Position numbers and translations under genes: made by a program | In this document: positions 8,855 to 16,951 of the stretch, in pieces | How the letters are laid out: each line of letters opens with the position of its first letter | How positions within the stretch are numbered: the first letter of the stretch is position 1 | Notes under the pieces: generated by a model | Databases searched by the model: none | What the model was told of the DNA's origin: nothing | The model's input: only the letters and a program-made list of their open reading frames with translations | From: an uncultured Alphaproteobacteria bacterium | Lineage (GTDB): Bacteria; Pseudomonadota; Alphaproteobacteria; Rs-D84 | Direction of reading: 5' to 3' | Assembly (NCBI GenBank): GCA_944392535.1 | Contig: CALXWY010000003.1 | Span: 62,001-126,000, forward strand | DNA: 64,000 nucleotides

Positions 8855-9376
8855 ATGTTAAAAAAGTTACATTTTTTGATAGTGTCATTTAGTATTTTTT
8901 GCTTTTTGATACCGTTAAAATCTGCCATTGCCGATATTGCGTCCAAGGTATATGTGGACGATAGTTTGGCGGTTAAAGTTAATACGGCTGATTTGGCTGG
9001 GAAAATCGCAGACGCTGTCGCTGGTAAAGAAGATATTGCTAATAAAGTAGATAACTTTGACGGGGAATTGGCGGATAACACGAAGTATCCCAGTGCTTTG
9101 GCGGTAAAAAACGCATTGGCGTTAAAAGTAAATACGGCGGATTTGGCGACCCAGATTGCAAGTGCTGTAACCGGCAAAGAAGACGTTTCAAATAAAGTTT
9201 CAGATTTAAGCGCCAGTTTTACTGATAATACACAATACCCCAGTGCATTGGCGGTAAAGAATGCATTGGCAAACAAGGTTGATATAACGGCTGGAACGAA
9301 TCAGACGTTAAGTGGGACTTATACGGTGGCGGGGACATTATCTGTTAATACGCCGACTTTACCACCAGCGTCGTAA
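8855..9376 (+). CDS. Secreted protein with two internal repeats
   Basis: The 173-residue protein has a clear signal peptide (about residues 1-26, ending SAIADIA). Two copies of a roughly 50-residue repeat follow: each has KVNTADLA, GKED, NKV and then DNT-YPSALAVKNAL. The C-terminus is Thr/Pro-rich (SVNTPTLPPAS). YPSA-x-AV-type repeats also occur in phage tail-fibre and adhesin stalks, so a fibrous surface protein is plausible, but no family is assigned. GAGAGAG before the ATG serves as ribosome binding site. The gene sits between the rnhA remnant and the LRR-like surface gene, in a segment that appears inserted or duplicated. Confidence 0.7.
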   Translation: MLKKLHFLIVSFSIFCFLIPLKSAIADIASKVYVDDSLAVKVNTADLAGKIADAVAGKEDIANKVDNFDGELADNTKYPSALAVKNALALKVNTADLATQIASAVTGKEDVSNKVSDLSASFTDNTQYPSALAVKNALANKVDITAGTNQTLSGTYTVAGTLSVNTPTLPPAS

Positions 9377-9502
9377 TAAAGTCGTTTAAATAAATCTATT
9401 CGGCGATTCGTTTTTCATATTTTGAAGTTTTCCCTTGCAAGGAAAAGTTGAAATATATTACAGTTAAGTAATAAGTATTGTTATTTATTGCAGGAAAGAG
9501 AA

Positions 9503-11347
9503 ATGAGAATATTAAAAAGCTTAATACTGGGTATATTTTTTCTATTTTGTGGTGCAAGCATAAATCCGGCGCAATCTGCGCAAGTTGCGAACGTTGAATA
9601 CATTCATAAGTTAGTAAATCAGCGATGGGGGATAGAAGTCCCTTATTATCCAGAAAACGCAAAACTGGTTGCTAATATGGAATATTTACTGACGGTGGTG
9701 GACAGGGCGAATAATTCATTAAATGAAGAGCCTTTGACATCATACGGGACAGACCCAGTATACGCGACGAAACAAGCCGTAGATATAATTGCAGTAAACC
9801 AAGCCGTAGAAACATTGATAAAAAAGCAAATAAAACCAGAGTTTTTTGTGACGACAACATCCAGCACCAGTAGTTTCAGTTTCCAGATAAGTGCAAAAGG
9901 CACATATTTGATAGATTGGGGTGATGGTGATGTAGAAACAATAAATAAAACAAATACTACAAACACGACATACAGTCATACTTATGACAGTGCAGGTGAA
10001 TATACTATCAGCATCGGTGGCGAAGCAACTGCATATAATACCAGCACATTAATACCTGCTGCAATAAGTTTCAGCAGTAATAAAAATACAGCCGGTATAT
10101 CGGGCAGTCTTGGGGCGATATTCGGAACTCTTTCCGACGGCACACAGCCAAGATTTGTTTCTACTTTTTCTTCTAATACTAATTTAACAGGTGAAATCCC
10201 TGCAGATTTATTTGCAGGGATAACCGGCGCACCGGCAGATTATATGTTTGACAGCACATTTTATCGTTGTTCGGGTTTGACTGGTTCTATTCCAGAAAAC
10301 TTATTTGCGGGTATATCCGGCGCACCGGCAGATTATATGTTTGACGGCACATTTCGGGATTGTTCGGGCTTAACTGGTATCGGCGGACCTTTATTTGCAG
10401 GGATAACCGGCGCACCTGCAACTTCTATGTTTGACGGCACATTTTATGGTTGTTCGGGGCTGACTGGCACCATTCCAGAAAACTTATTTGCGGGGATATC
10501 CGGCACACCCGCAAGTTCTATGTTTCACAGCACATTTTATGGTTGTTCGGGGCTGACAGGCACCATTCCAGAAAACTTATTTGCGGGTATATCCGGAAGA
10601 CCTGCAACTTCTATGTTTGCCAGCACATTTTATGATTGTTCTAACCTCTCTGGTTCTATTCCAGAAAACTTATTTGGAAATATATCCGGCGCACCGGCAC
10701 AAAGGATGTTTTCCTACACATTTAATGGTTGTTCGGGGCTGACTGGTTCTATTCCAGAAAACTTATTTGGAAATATATCCGGAAAACCTGCAAATTATAT
10801 GTTTTACGGCACATTTGATGGTTGTTCGGGGCTTACGGGTTCTATCCCAGAAAACTTATTTGGAAATATATCCGGCACACCTGCAAGTTATATGTTTAGA
10901 AGCACATTTTATGGTTGTAGGGGTTTGACTGGTTCTATCCCAGAAAACTTATTTGGAAATATATCCGGCACACCGGCACGTTCTATGTTTGACAACACCT
11001 TTTCTGGTTGTTCGGGGCTTACGGGTTCTATTCCAGAAAACTTATTTGGAAATATATCCGGCACACCGGCAAGTTATATGTTTGACAGCACATTTAATGG
11101 TTGTTCGGGGCTGACGGGTGAAATACCACTTGGGTTATTTGGTAATTTAACAAACAGTCCAAAATCATATATGTTTAGAAGCACATTTTATCGTTGTTCT
11201 GGGTTAACTGGTCCGTCTGCCAGAATGCCAAATGGAACATATTTATATGACTTCTTTACCGGCGAAACCACCAATCATGTTGGTGATATGTATCGTGGTG
11301 CGACGGGGTTATCAGATTACAGTTCTATACCAACTGCATGGAAATAA
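9503..11347 (+). CDS. Secreted surface protein: PKD-like domain plus 31-residue Cys/Leu repeats
   Basis: The 614-residue protein starts with a signal peptide (about 1-26). After about 90 helical residues comes a PKD/Ig-like fold (IDWGDGDVET then YSHTYDSAGEYTISIGG). The rest is about eleven 31-residue repeats of the form F-x-x-CSGLTG-x-IPENLF-G-x-ISG-x-PA-x-x-MF, encoded by 93-bp DNA repeats (about 10160-11240). BspA-type leucine-rich surface proteins of gut bacteria have similar CSGLTS repeats; here the GSIPENLF turn is distinctive. Start 9503 has AGGAAAGAG upstream. The repeats should allow copy-number change by recombination. It probably mediates host or matrix contact. Confidence 0.8.
   Translation: MRILKSLILGIFFLFCGASINPAQSAQVANVEYIHKLVNQRWGIEVPYYPENAKLVANMEYLLTVVDRANNSLNEEPLTSYGTDPVYATKQAVDIIAVNQAVETLIKKQIKPEFFVTTTSSTSSFSFQISAKGTYLIDWGDGDVETINKTNTTNTTYSHTYDSAGEYTISIGGEATAYNTSTLIPAAISFSSNKNTAGISGSLGAIFGTLSDGTQPRFVSTFSSNTNLTGEIPADLFAGITGAPADYMFDSTFYRCSGLTGSIPENLFAGISGAPADYMFDGTFRDCSGLTGIGGPLFAGITGAPATSMFDGTFYGCSGLTGTIPENLFAGISGTPASSMFHSTFYGCSGLTGTIPENLFAGISGRPATSMFASTFYDCSNLSGSIPENLFGNISGAPAQRMFSYTFNGCSGLTGSIPENLFGNISGKPANYMFYGTFDGCSGLTGSIPENLFGNISGTPASYMFRSTFYGCRGLTGSIPENLFGNISGTPARSMFDNTFSGCSGLTGSIPENLFGNISGTPASYMFDSTFNGCSGLTGEIPLGLFGNLTNSPKSYMFRSTFYRCSGLTGPSARMPNGTYLYDFFTGETTNHVGDMYRGATGLSDYSSIPTAWK
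10160..11220 (+). repeat. Tandem 93-bp coding repeats
   Basis: About eleven copies of a 93-bp unit lie inside the surface-protein gene. The unit encodes a Cys-Ser-Gly-Leu-Thr-Gly ... Met-Phe motif of 31 residues. Copies near 10660-11090 (ENLFGNISG type) are almost identical in DNA, pointing to recent homogenisation. Confidence 0.85.
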
Positions 11348-11392
11348 TATAATTTGACAACAGCGTCCGCCTGAAAAGTGCATCCGCACAAT

Positions 11393-11420
11393 AAAAATCC
11401 GCATTCCTGCGGATTTTTTA
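11393..11420. terminator. Bidirectional terminator
   Basis: AAAAATCCGCA / TGCGGATTTTT forms an 11-bp stem between the surface-protein gene and the convergent rnhA. Confidence 0.8.
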
Positions 11421-11846
11421 TTTTATTTCTTCTGCGGCGGTTCGGGCAAGCGTGTCGCACCTTTCGTTCATGTCATGACCTGCGTGACCCTTTACCCATA
11501 CCCATTTTATGCGCTTCGTCTGCGCAAGCTGGTCTAGCTGCTGCCAAAGCTCTTTATTCTTTACAGGCTTCCTTTCCGCGTTCTTCCAGTTGTTGTTCTT
11601 CCACTGCTGAACCCATTTTTCCATGCCGTTCTTTACATATTGGCTGTCTGTGTGAAGCTCTAGTTCATCGTGTTTCTTTGCAGCCGTCAATGCCCTTATT
11701 ACCGCCGTCAATTCCATGCGGTTGTTCGTAGTGTCTTTTTCACCGCCACTTCTTTCCGCAACGTTCTTGCCGTCGGTCGCAATAAATGCCCATCCGCCCG
11801 GGCCAGGATTGCCCAAACAACTGCCATCTGTCCATATTTTTAACAT
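11418..11846 (-). CDS. rnhA: Ribonuclease HI
   Basis: The 142-residue enzyme cleaves RNA in RNA-DNA hybrids, acting on R-loops and primers. Catalytic acidic residues are all visible: Asp in WTDGSC, Glu in NRMELTAV, Asp in HTDSQYVKNG and the late Asp in NERCDTLAR. The handle region is KWVQQWKNNNWKNAERK. Start 11846 has a CCAAGG site upstream and matches the family start; an in-frame upstream ATG at 11903 would cross the tkt promoter. It is divergent from transketolase. A deleted copy of this gene and its upstream region sits 3.1 kb away at 8650-8746. Confidence 0.96.
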   Translation of the reverse strand: MLKIWTDGSCLGNPGPGGWAFIATDGKNVAERSGGEKDTTNNRMELTAVIRALTAAKKHDELELHTDSQYVKNGMEKWVQQWKNNNWKNAERKPVKNKELWQQLDQLAQTKRIKWVWVKGHAGHDMNERCDTLARTAAEEIK

Positions 11847-11882
11847 TTTTTTAGCCTTGGTTTTATGATATAATATCACAAA

Positions 11883-13673
11883 ATGAGATTTGATGCCAAA
11901 CAATTACAGGAAATGTCAAAATCCGTGCGGGCGCATGCACTGGATGCCATACGCCATGCGGGGTCGGGACATGTTGGAATTGTGTTGGGGGCGGCCGATA
12001 TAATTACGGCGATTTATGCGAATTTTCTGCGTGTGGGCGTTGATAGATTTGTCTTGTCGGCTGGTCACGGCAGTGCGCTGTTTTATTCTGTATTAAAGTT
12101 GGCGGGGTATAAAATCGGTGATTTAGAAAGTTTTCGGCAAATTGGTGGATTGCCAGGGCATCCGGAAATCGGAATTGATGGTGTGTGGGCGACAACGGGG
12201 CCATTGGGCCAGGGAATCGGTAATGCGGTTGGGATGGCTTTGGCGGCCAAACTTCGTGGATTGGATACACGGGTGTTCTGTTTGTGCAGTGATGGTGATT
12301 TAATGGAAGGCGTTGCATCCGAAGCAATTGCGTTCGCAGGGCGGTATAAATTAAATAATTTGATACTGGTGTGGGATGATAACGGGCTTAGTATTGATGG
12401 GGCGGCGTTAACGGACATGGATATCCCAATGCGTATGCGGGCCGCCGGATGGGGAATTATGCGCACAGATGGTGACAATTTTAATCAAATAAATCGTGTG
12501 TTGTCATCGGCAACTGATGATAAAAATTCTGTGCCAGTGTTTGTCCAATGTAAAACAGTTTTGGGGCGTGATTCCAGTTTGTCTGGCCAGTCCAGCGCGC
12601 ATGGGTTTGCGTTGGATGATTCAGAAATGATGCGCTTGACAGAACGGTTTATATCGCCGTGTGGTGACGATTTGTGGTCGGAATTGGCGCATGATATGAC
12701 GGGCGTGCAACAGGTTGAAATACCAAAGATTAATGCCGATAATATCAGTATCCCACGTAACACAACAGACGTGTCAACGCGCGAATTGTCGGGAATGTTC
12801 GTGGAAAAATTGATGGCAAATGGTATCAATGTCGTCGGGGGCAGTGCGGATTTGGGCCACAGTACAAACGTTAAAGTAAAATCCAGTGTGGATATATTGC
12901 CACCGGATTTTGTTGGAAATTATATTAACTATGGGGTGCGCGAACATGCAATGGGCGCAATTATGAACGGTATGGTTGCGGGCGGTGTGCGCGCATATGG
13001 TTCAACGTTTTTGGTGTTCAGTGACTATATGCGGGCCAGTATTCGGATTGCGGCAATGTCTGGATTACCGGCAATTTATGTGTTTACACATGACAGTGTT
13101 GCTGTTGGGCCAGATGGGCCAACACATCAGCCGATTGAGCAATTGCCGTCGTTAAGACTGATTCCGAACCTGAATGTTTTTCGTCCATGTAATGCGGATG
13201 AAGTGGCATATGCATGGCATGCGGCATTGTCTGATACAGAACATCCGTCGGCAATCATTTTGTCGCGCCAAAAAATTAAACAAATTCAAACACACAGTGT
13301 GGCCGATATTTCGCGTGGTGCGTATATTATTCGTTCGGCAAAATCACGTCGGGTGCGGGTTACGCTGGTTGCCACCGGGGCCGAAGTGCCATTGGCGATA
13401 TCGGTCGCAGAAAAACTGGGGGACGGGGTCCAGGTTGTCAGTATGCCGAATGTTGGCGCGTTTCGTAACCAAGATGTGCAGTACAAGAAAAAAATACTGG
13501 TCGGGTATGTCGTTGTCATAGAGGCCGCCGCCACAGCGCCTTGGTTTGAATTTGCCGATGCCGTTGTTGGAATTGATTCTTTTGGTGTGTCGGGTGACGG
13601 CGAATCGGTATATAAACATTTTGGGTTTGACACAGACGCGATTGTGCGCGATATTTCAAAAAAAATACGATAG
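11883..13673 (+). CDS. tkt: Transketolase (compact form)
   Basis: This thiamine-diphosphate enzyme transfers two-carbon units in the non-oxidative pentose phosphate pathway. Visible motifs are GSGHVGI near residue 28, DRFVLSAGHGSAL, TTGPLGQGIGNAVGMA, the ThDP motif SDGDLMEGV...DDNG, and the pyrimidine domain REHAMGAIMNG. THQPIEQLPSLR and a C-terminal domain also match. At 596 residues it is shorter than the usual 650-670, mostly through a shortened linker between the PP and Pyr domains (about residues 225-300). TATAAT (11869-11874) ends eight bases before the ATG, so the mRNA may be leaderless. The metallopeptidase gene follows after four bases. Confidence 0.93.
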   Translation: MRFDAKQLQEMSKSVRAHALDAIRHAGSGHVGIVLGAADIITAIYANFLRVGVDRFVLSAGHGSALFYSVLKLAGYKIGDLESFRQIGGLPGHPEIGIDGVWATTGPLGQGIGNAVGMALAAKLRGLDTRVFCLCSDGDLMEGVASEAIAFAGRYKLNNLILVWDDNGLSIDGAALTDMDIPMRMRAAGWGIMRTDGDNFNQINRVLSSATDDKNSVPVFVQCKTVLGRDSSLSGQSSAHGFALDDSEMMRLTERFISPCGDDLWSELAHDMTGVQQVEIPKINADNISIPRNTTDVSTRELSGMFVEKLMANGINVVGGSADLGHSTNVKVKSSVDILPPDFVGNYINYGVREHAMGAIMNGMVAGGVRAYGSTFLVFSDYMRASIRIAAMSGLPAIYVFTHDSVAVGPDGPTHQPIEQLPSLRLIPNLNVFRPCNADEVAYAWHAALSDTEHPSAIILSRQKIKQIQTHSVADISRGAYIIRSAKSRRVRVTLVATGAEVPLAISVAEKLGDGVQVVSMPNVGAFRNQDVQYKKKILVGYVVVIEAAATAPWFEFADAVVGIDSFGVSGDGESVYKHFGFDTDAIVRDISKKIR

Positions 13674-13677
13674 ATTA

Positions 13678-14385
13678 ATGTCAGAATGTGAATTTGTTTT
13701 ATCGTCGGGTGAACGTATCCCGATTGTGGTGTCATCGCGTCGTGGTTTACGTAATATCACGTTGCGCCCAAAAACACAGCCAAAACGCGAATTACACGTA
13801 TCAAAGCCGTGGTTGACACCAATGTCTGTGGTTATGCGTTTTGTTGAACAAAAAAGTCGCTGGTGTGAACGTATATTTAATAATGCACCGCAAAAGCATC
13901 ATATAATATCGGGTGAAGAAATTGAATTTTTAGGGTGGCATGTGCACGTTGTACATGACCCGTCGCGTCGGGCGAATGAATTTATTAAAAACGACTTTGG
14001 GGTGGCGACGTTGGTTGTTGGTGGAACGTCGGATATGTTTGAACGGCGTATACGTGACTTTATTAAATCTGCATTTTTAACAGAAGTAAAGCAGATGATA
14101 CGCACAGTGCCACGTGAATTTTGGCCAAAACGAATCGCCGTTCGTGATACAACCAGTCGCTGGGGCAGTTGTTCAACCAGTGGTACCATGTCTTTTTCAT
14201 GGCGGTTGGCGTTTGCGCCGCGCGATGTTATGCGATATGTTGTAATGCATGAATTGGCGCATCAAAAGCATATGGACCATTCACCTGCGTTTTGGCAAAC
14301 TGTGTCCGATTTATATGGGTTCGGTGTGGAACGTGCGAAAAGGTGGCTGAATGTACATGGGGGCGAACTGCACAGATATTTTTAA
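13678..14385 (+). CDS. YgjP/DUF45-family zinc metallopeptidase
   Basis: The 235-residue protein has the DUF45 (M48-related, SprT-like fold) layout: an N-terminal beta part with RRGLRNITLRP, then DTTSRWGSCS. The zinc site is HELAHQKHMDHSPAFW (two His and Glu of HExxH at about residues 191-195, third His in DHS). RWGSC plus HELAH plus HS-x-x-FW is the family signature. The biological substrate is not known. The start at 13678 lies four bases after the tkt stop, so it is cotranscribed. Confidence 0.9.
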   Translation: MSECEFVLSSGERIPIVVSSRRGLRNITLRPKTQPKRELHVSKPWLTPMSVVMRFVEQKSRWCERIFNNAPQKHHIISGEEIEFLGWHVHVVHDPSRRANEFIKNDFGVATLVVGGTSDMFERRIRDFIKSAFLTEVKQMIRTVPREFWPKRIAVRDTTSRWGSCSTSGTMSFSWRLAFAPRDVMRYVVMHELAHQKHMDHSPAFWQTVSDLYGFGVERAKRWLNVHGGELHRYF

Positions 14386-14386
14386 C

Positions 14387-14414
14387 TTGTTTATTTATGG
14401 CAATCGGTTATACT
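14387..14414 (+). promoter_or_regulatory. Promoter of the structured RNA
   Basis: TTGTTT (14387-14392), 16 bases, TATACT (14409-14414). It begins directly after the metallopeptidase stop codon. Transcription would start near 14421, well before any coding start, giving a long non-coding transcript. Confidence 0.6.
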
Positions 14415-14420
14415 GTGAAT

Positions 14421-14646
14421 TGAATCAGTGGGGACATTGGTTCAGGGATTTAGCAATCCCATATCCATGCGGTACGAAAGTGCCGAATATCCACCGACAA
14501 TATAGAACTGTTGTCGGGTTACCTGGCCAATAGGTCGGGTTGTGTCGGCGATACAACAGGTTGCATTACAACCGAAAACCGACAGGTCATTTATGGATAT
14601 GATTTGCTAACTTCCCGACCACCACAGTTTTTGGTGGTTTTTGTTT
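14421..14646 (+). ncRNA. Unidentified highly structured RNA (or attenuated leader)
   Basis: Between a promoter and an intrinsic terminator, about 225 nt without an ORF can fold into a closed multi-branch structure. An outer stem pairs 14452-14456 with 14604-14608 and 14461-14468 (AUAUCCAU) with 14593-14600 (AUGGAUAU). Inside are CGGUAC-GAAA-GUGCCG with a GNRA tetraloop (14470-14485) and CCGACAA/UUGUCGG (14494-14517). A further arm closed by GUCGG/CCGAC (14534-14583) carries two hairpins, GUUGUGUC/GAUACAAC and GGUUG/CAACC. A competing hairpin GGGAUU/AAUCCC (14445-14460) overlaps the outer stem. I recognise no 6S, tmRNA, RNase P or SRP signature. It could be a free sRNA or a riboswitch controlling the outer-membrane gene at 14674. 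Confidence 0.6.
14618..14646 (+). terminator. Intrinsic terminator of the structured RNA
   Basis: ACCACCA (14618-14624) pairs with TGGTGGT (14632-14638), followed by a T-rich tract. It lies 28 bases before the outer-membrane gene's ATG. Confidence 0.75.
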
Positions 14647-14673
14647 AACGTTAAAACAAAAAAGGAAGAAGCA

Positions 14674-15414
14674 ATGAAAAAAATATTATGTGGTTCTGTG
14701 TTTGCTTTAATCGCAACCGGTGCAATGGCGGACGGGTTCTATATAAATCCCCAGGTTGCATACAGCATTACATCTGTGTCTGAAAATCGTGTGGAAAAAC
14801 AGTCAGAAAATGGCGCGTGGGTCGAATTCGACAAAAATAAACACGAAAGTTGGTCTGACACAGGACATAAATTTTCACCAAAAATTGCGGTCGGTTATGA
14901 ATTTGATATGGACAAGGCTGGTATATTGTCAGTCGAGGCTGAATATGGCCACGTTGATAATTTCTTTAACGCGGTTGGGTTTGATGCGGCTGAAAATGGC
15001 GATAAACCAAATGATACCGATGTCAGAAACTTTACATACAATGAAAGCACATTGGGATTGAATGTTAAATACGGATACGAAGTATATAAATTCATCCCGT
15101 ATGTAACGGCCGGTATCGGTTATACCACAATCGAATCGGAAAATAATTTCCGCAGTGGGCGTTATTTCTGGGAAACACCGGCGACAACTGAAAATATGTC
15201 TTGGAATGTTGGTGTTGGTATCGAAGTTCCAGTTACAGACAATGTTGCGTTCAATATCGCGTATAAATATACCGATTTGGGCAGTGTAGAATACACAAAC
15301 GGTATGTTTTATGACAACCACACCGAAGGCCAGGGCGGTATGACACGTGTGTTTGATTCAGATGTTGATTTATACAAACATGAAATCATTGCCGGTGTAA
15401 AGATGTCTTTTTAA
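14674..15414 (+). CDS. Outer-membrane beta-barrel protein
   Basis: The 246-residue protein has a signal peptide (1-19, ending GAMADG). Alternating-residue beta strands (SVEAEYGHVD, LGLNVKYGYEV, FIPYVTAGIGYTT, WNVGVGIEV, AFNIAYKYTDLG) follow, and it ends HEIIAGVKMSF with a terminal Phe, the beta-assembly signal. This is the 8-strand OmpA/Opa-like barrel family. AAGGAAG lies eight bases upstream of the chosen ATG. Upstream is a terminated structured RNA that could be its leader. A terminator at 15445-15470 follows. Confidence 0.88.
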   Translation: MKKILCGSVFALIATGAMADGFYINPQVAYSITSVSENRVEKQSENGAWVEFDKNKHESWSDTGHKFSPKIAVGYEFDMDKAGILSVEAEYGHVDNFFNAVGFDAAENGDKPNDTDVRNFTYNESTLGLNVKYGYEVYKFIPYVTAGIGYTTIESENNFRSGRYFWETPATTENMSWNVGVGIEVPVTDNVAFNIAYKYTDLGSVEYTNGMFYDNHTEGQGGMTRVFDSDVDLYKHEIIAGVKMSF

Positions 15415-15444
15415 CATCATTGTCATTATTGGTTCGGTTATTGT

Positions 15445-15470
15445 ATCCCGCGTTCTGCGCGGGATTTATT
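15445..15470 (+). terminator. Terminator after the outer-membrane gene
   Basis: ATCCCGCG/CGCGGGAT stem followed by TTTATTTTAT. The remaining bases up to hisS (15471-15654) hold promoter-like elements and a small GCCC/GGGC stem near 15555, and no ORF. Confidence 0.7.
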
Positions 15471-15481
15471 TTATAAAAAAC

Positions 15482-15509
15482 TTGCAAAGTGGCGGATTTT
15501 GGGTATTAT
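15482..15509 (+). promoter_or_regulatory. Promoter upstream of hisS
   Basis: TTGCAA (15482-15487), 16 bases, TATTAT (15504-15509). A second -10-like TATAAT lies at 15599-15604, nearer the gene. Either could drive hisS-prfA. Confidence 0.4.
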
Positions 15510-15654
15510 TCGCGTATGATTTATAAAACATTTGTTTTTGTTGCGTTGCATCACGCCCGTCGGGCGGTGTGCTTATAGCGTTTTTAATATATTTGTGATA
15601 TAATCAGTTAAATCAAATTGCCAATGTATGTGGCACTAAATACAGGATTAAAAA

Positions 15655-16950
15655 ATGGAATTAAAACCAACGAAAACTTTATCGGGATTCATAGAATTAT
15701 TACCGGCACAACAGCGGTGTTTTGATGAATGTGCGGCACGTATGCAACGTGTGTTAAAAACGGCCGGGTTTGCACATTTGGATTTGCCGGCAATTGAACG
15801 GGCCGAAGTTTTGACGGATAAAGATAACTGGGATGAAATAGAAACGCAAATGTTCTTGTTTCAAAAGGGTGACACTAAAATGGGGCTGCGATATGATGGA
15901 ACAGTTGGGCTGTCGCGTTATGTCGCCGGGCACATTAATGATTTGAACTTTCCGTTTCGTGCGTATCAGTTTGCGCGTAATTATCGCGGGGAACGGCCCC
16001 AGCGTGGTCGGTATCGTGAATTTTATCAGATGGATCTGGATATTATGGGAATTGATACATTGTCCGAAAATTATGATGCAGAAATTGTCGCAACCTTGGC
16101 GCGGGCATATGAATCAATTGCTGAATTTATTGGGCCGGTGAATGTGCGTATCGGTAATCGCAGGTTCTGGAATGCAATGTTTGCGTATTTGGGGATGGAT
16201 GATGCGCAAAGTCGGGCGGCGTTTGTTTTGATTGATAAAAAAGACAAGATGTCTGATTTTTATGACGGATTGGTTGAAACAGTTGGACAGAAAAATGCAG
16301 ATAAAATAAATAACGTTTTTTCAAATGGGTATCGGTCATTTGCCGGCGCATCAGATGCATTAGATTCGGCAATCAGTGAAATTGACAGTTTTGTGCAGAT
16401 GCTGGATGCGATGGGAATTCGCAATGCACAAATTGATTTGGGAATTATGCGCGGCCATGCGTACTATACCGGCATTGTGTTTGAATTTTTCTTGGATAAT
16501 TTCCCAGAATTGGGGGCGATTGGCGGCGGCGGTCGGTATGAAGATTTGGCGTCTAAATTTTCCAAGACTAAAATTATCGGGGTGGGGGCCGCTGTTGGTT
16601 TTTCACGTCTGATGGTTGCATTGATGGATGATAACAAAATTGATTTGTCGCAATTCAGTCGCCCGATTCGTGCCGCTGTTTTGGTTATGGGTAATGAAAA
16701 TGTTGCATATGCAATGCGGGTGTTGTCAGAACTGCGTGATGCCGGGATAACCACAGTACCGTATCTGGATGCAAATAAAAAATTCAAAAATCAGATTGAA
16801 TTTGCCGACAAGATAAAGGCAGATTACAGCATAATAATTGGTGAAAATGAAGTAAAAACAAATGTGTTGTCGGTTAAAAATATGCAGTCTGGGGACCAGA
16901 TGGGTATGGATTTAGCCGATGTAAAAAAACTGTTGTGTACGGTACAATAA
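15655..16950 (+). CDS. hisS: Histidyl-tRNA synthetase
   Basis: The 431-residue class II synthetase charges tRNA-His. Motif 2 reads YQFARNYRGERPQRGRYREF. The ATP-site segment is LRYDGTVGLSRYVAGH (close to the RYDLTVPxARYxA form of one HisRS branch rather than RPEGTA). The histidine-binding motif is GHAYYTGIVFE (usual form RGLDYYTG). Motif 3 is GVGAAVGFSRL, and the C-terminal anticodon-binding domain starts near residue 335. All parts expected for activity are present, though L-D in the RGLDYYTG-type motif is replaced by H-A. The next gene, prfA, follows after one base. Confidence 0.92.
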   Translation: MELKPTKTLSGFIELLPAQQRCFDECAARMQRVLKTAGFAHLDLPAIERAEVLTDKDNWDEIETQMFLFQKGDTKMGLRYDGTVGLSRYVAGHINDLNFPFRAYQFARNYRGERPQRGRYREFYQMDLDIMGIDTLSENYDAEIVATLARAYESIAEFIGPVNVRIGNRRFWNAMFAYLGMDDAQSRAAFVLIDKKDKMSDFYDGLVETVGQKNADKINNVFSNGYRSFAGASDALDSAISEIDSFVQMLDAMGIRNAQIDLGIMRGHAYYTGIVFEFFLDNFPELGAIGGGGRYEDLASKFSKTKIIGVGAAVGFSRLMVALMDDNKIDLSQFSRPIRAAVLVMGNENVAYAMRVLSELRDAGITTVPYLDANKKFKNQIEFADKIKADYSIIIGENEVKTNVLSVKNMQSGDQMGMDLADVKKLLCTVQ

Positions 16951-16951
16951 A

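Noticed and set aside
8402..8860. A real short gene at the rnhA remnant
   Set aside because: The frame stops after about 19 codons, and the conserved tail is out of frame with the start.
14421..14646. 6S RNA
   Set aside because: 6S RNA is a rod with a central bubble; this sequence predicts a branched fold with a GNRA hairpin.
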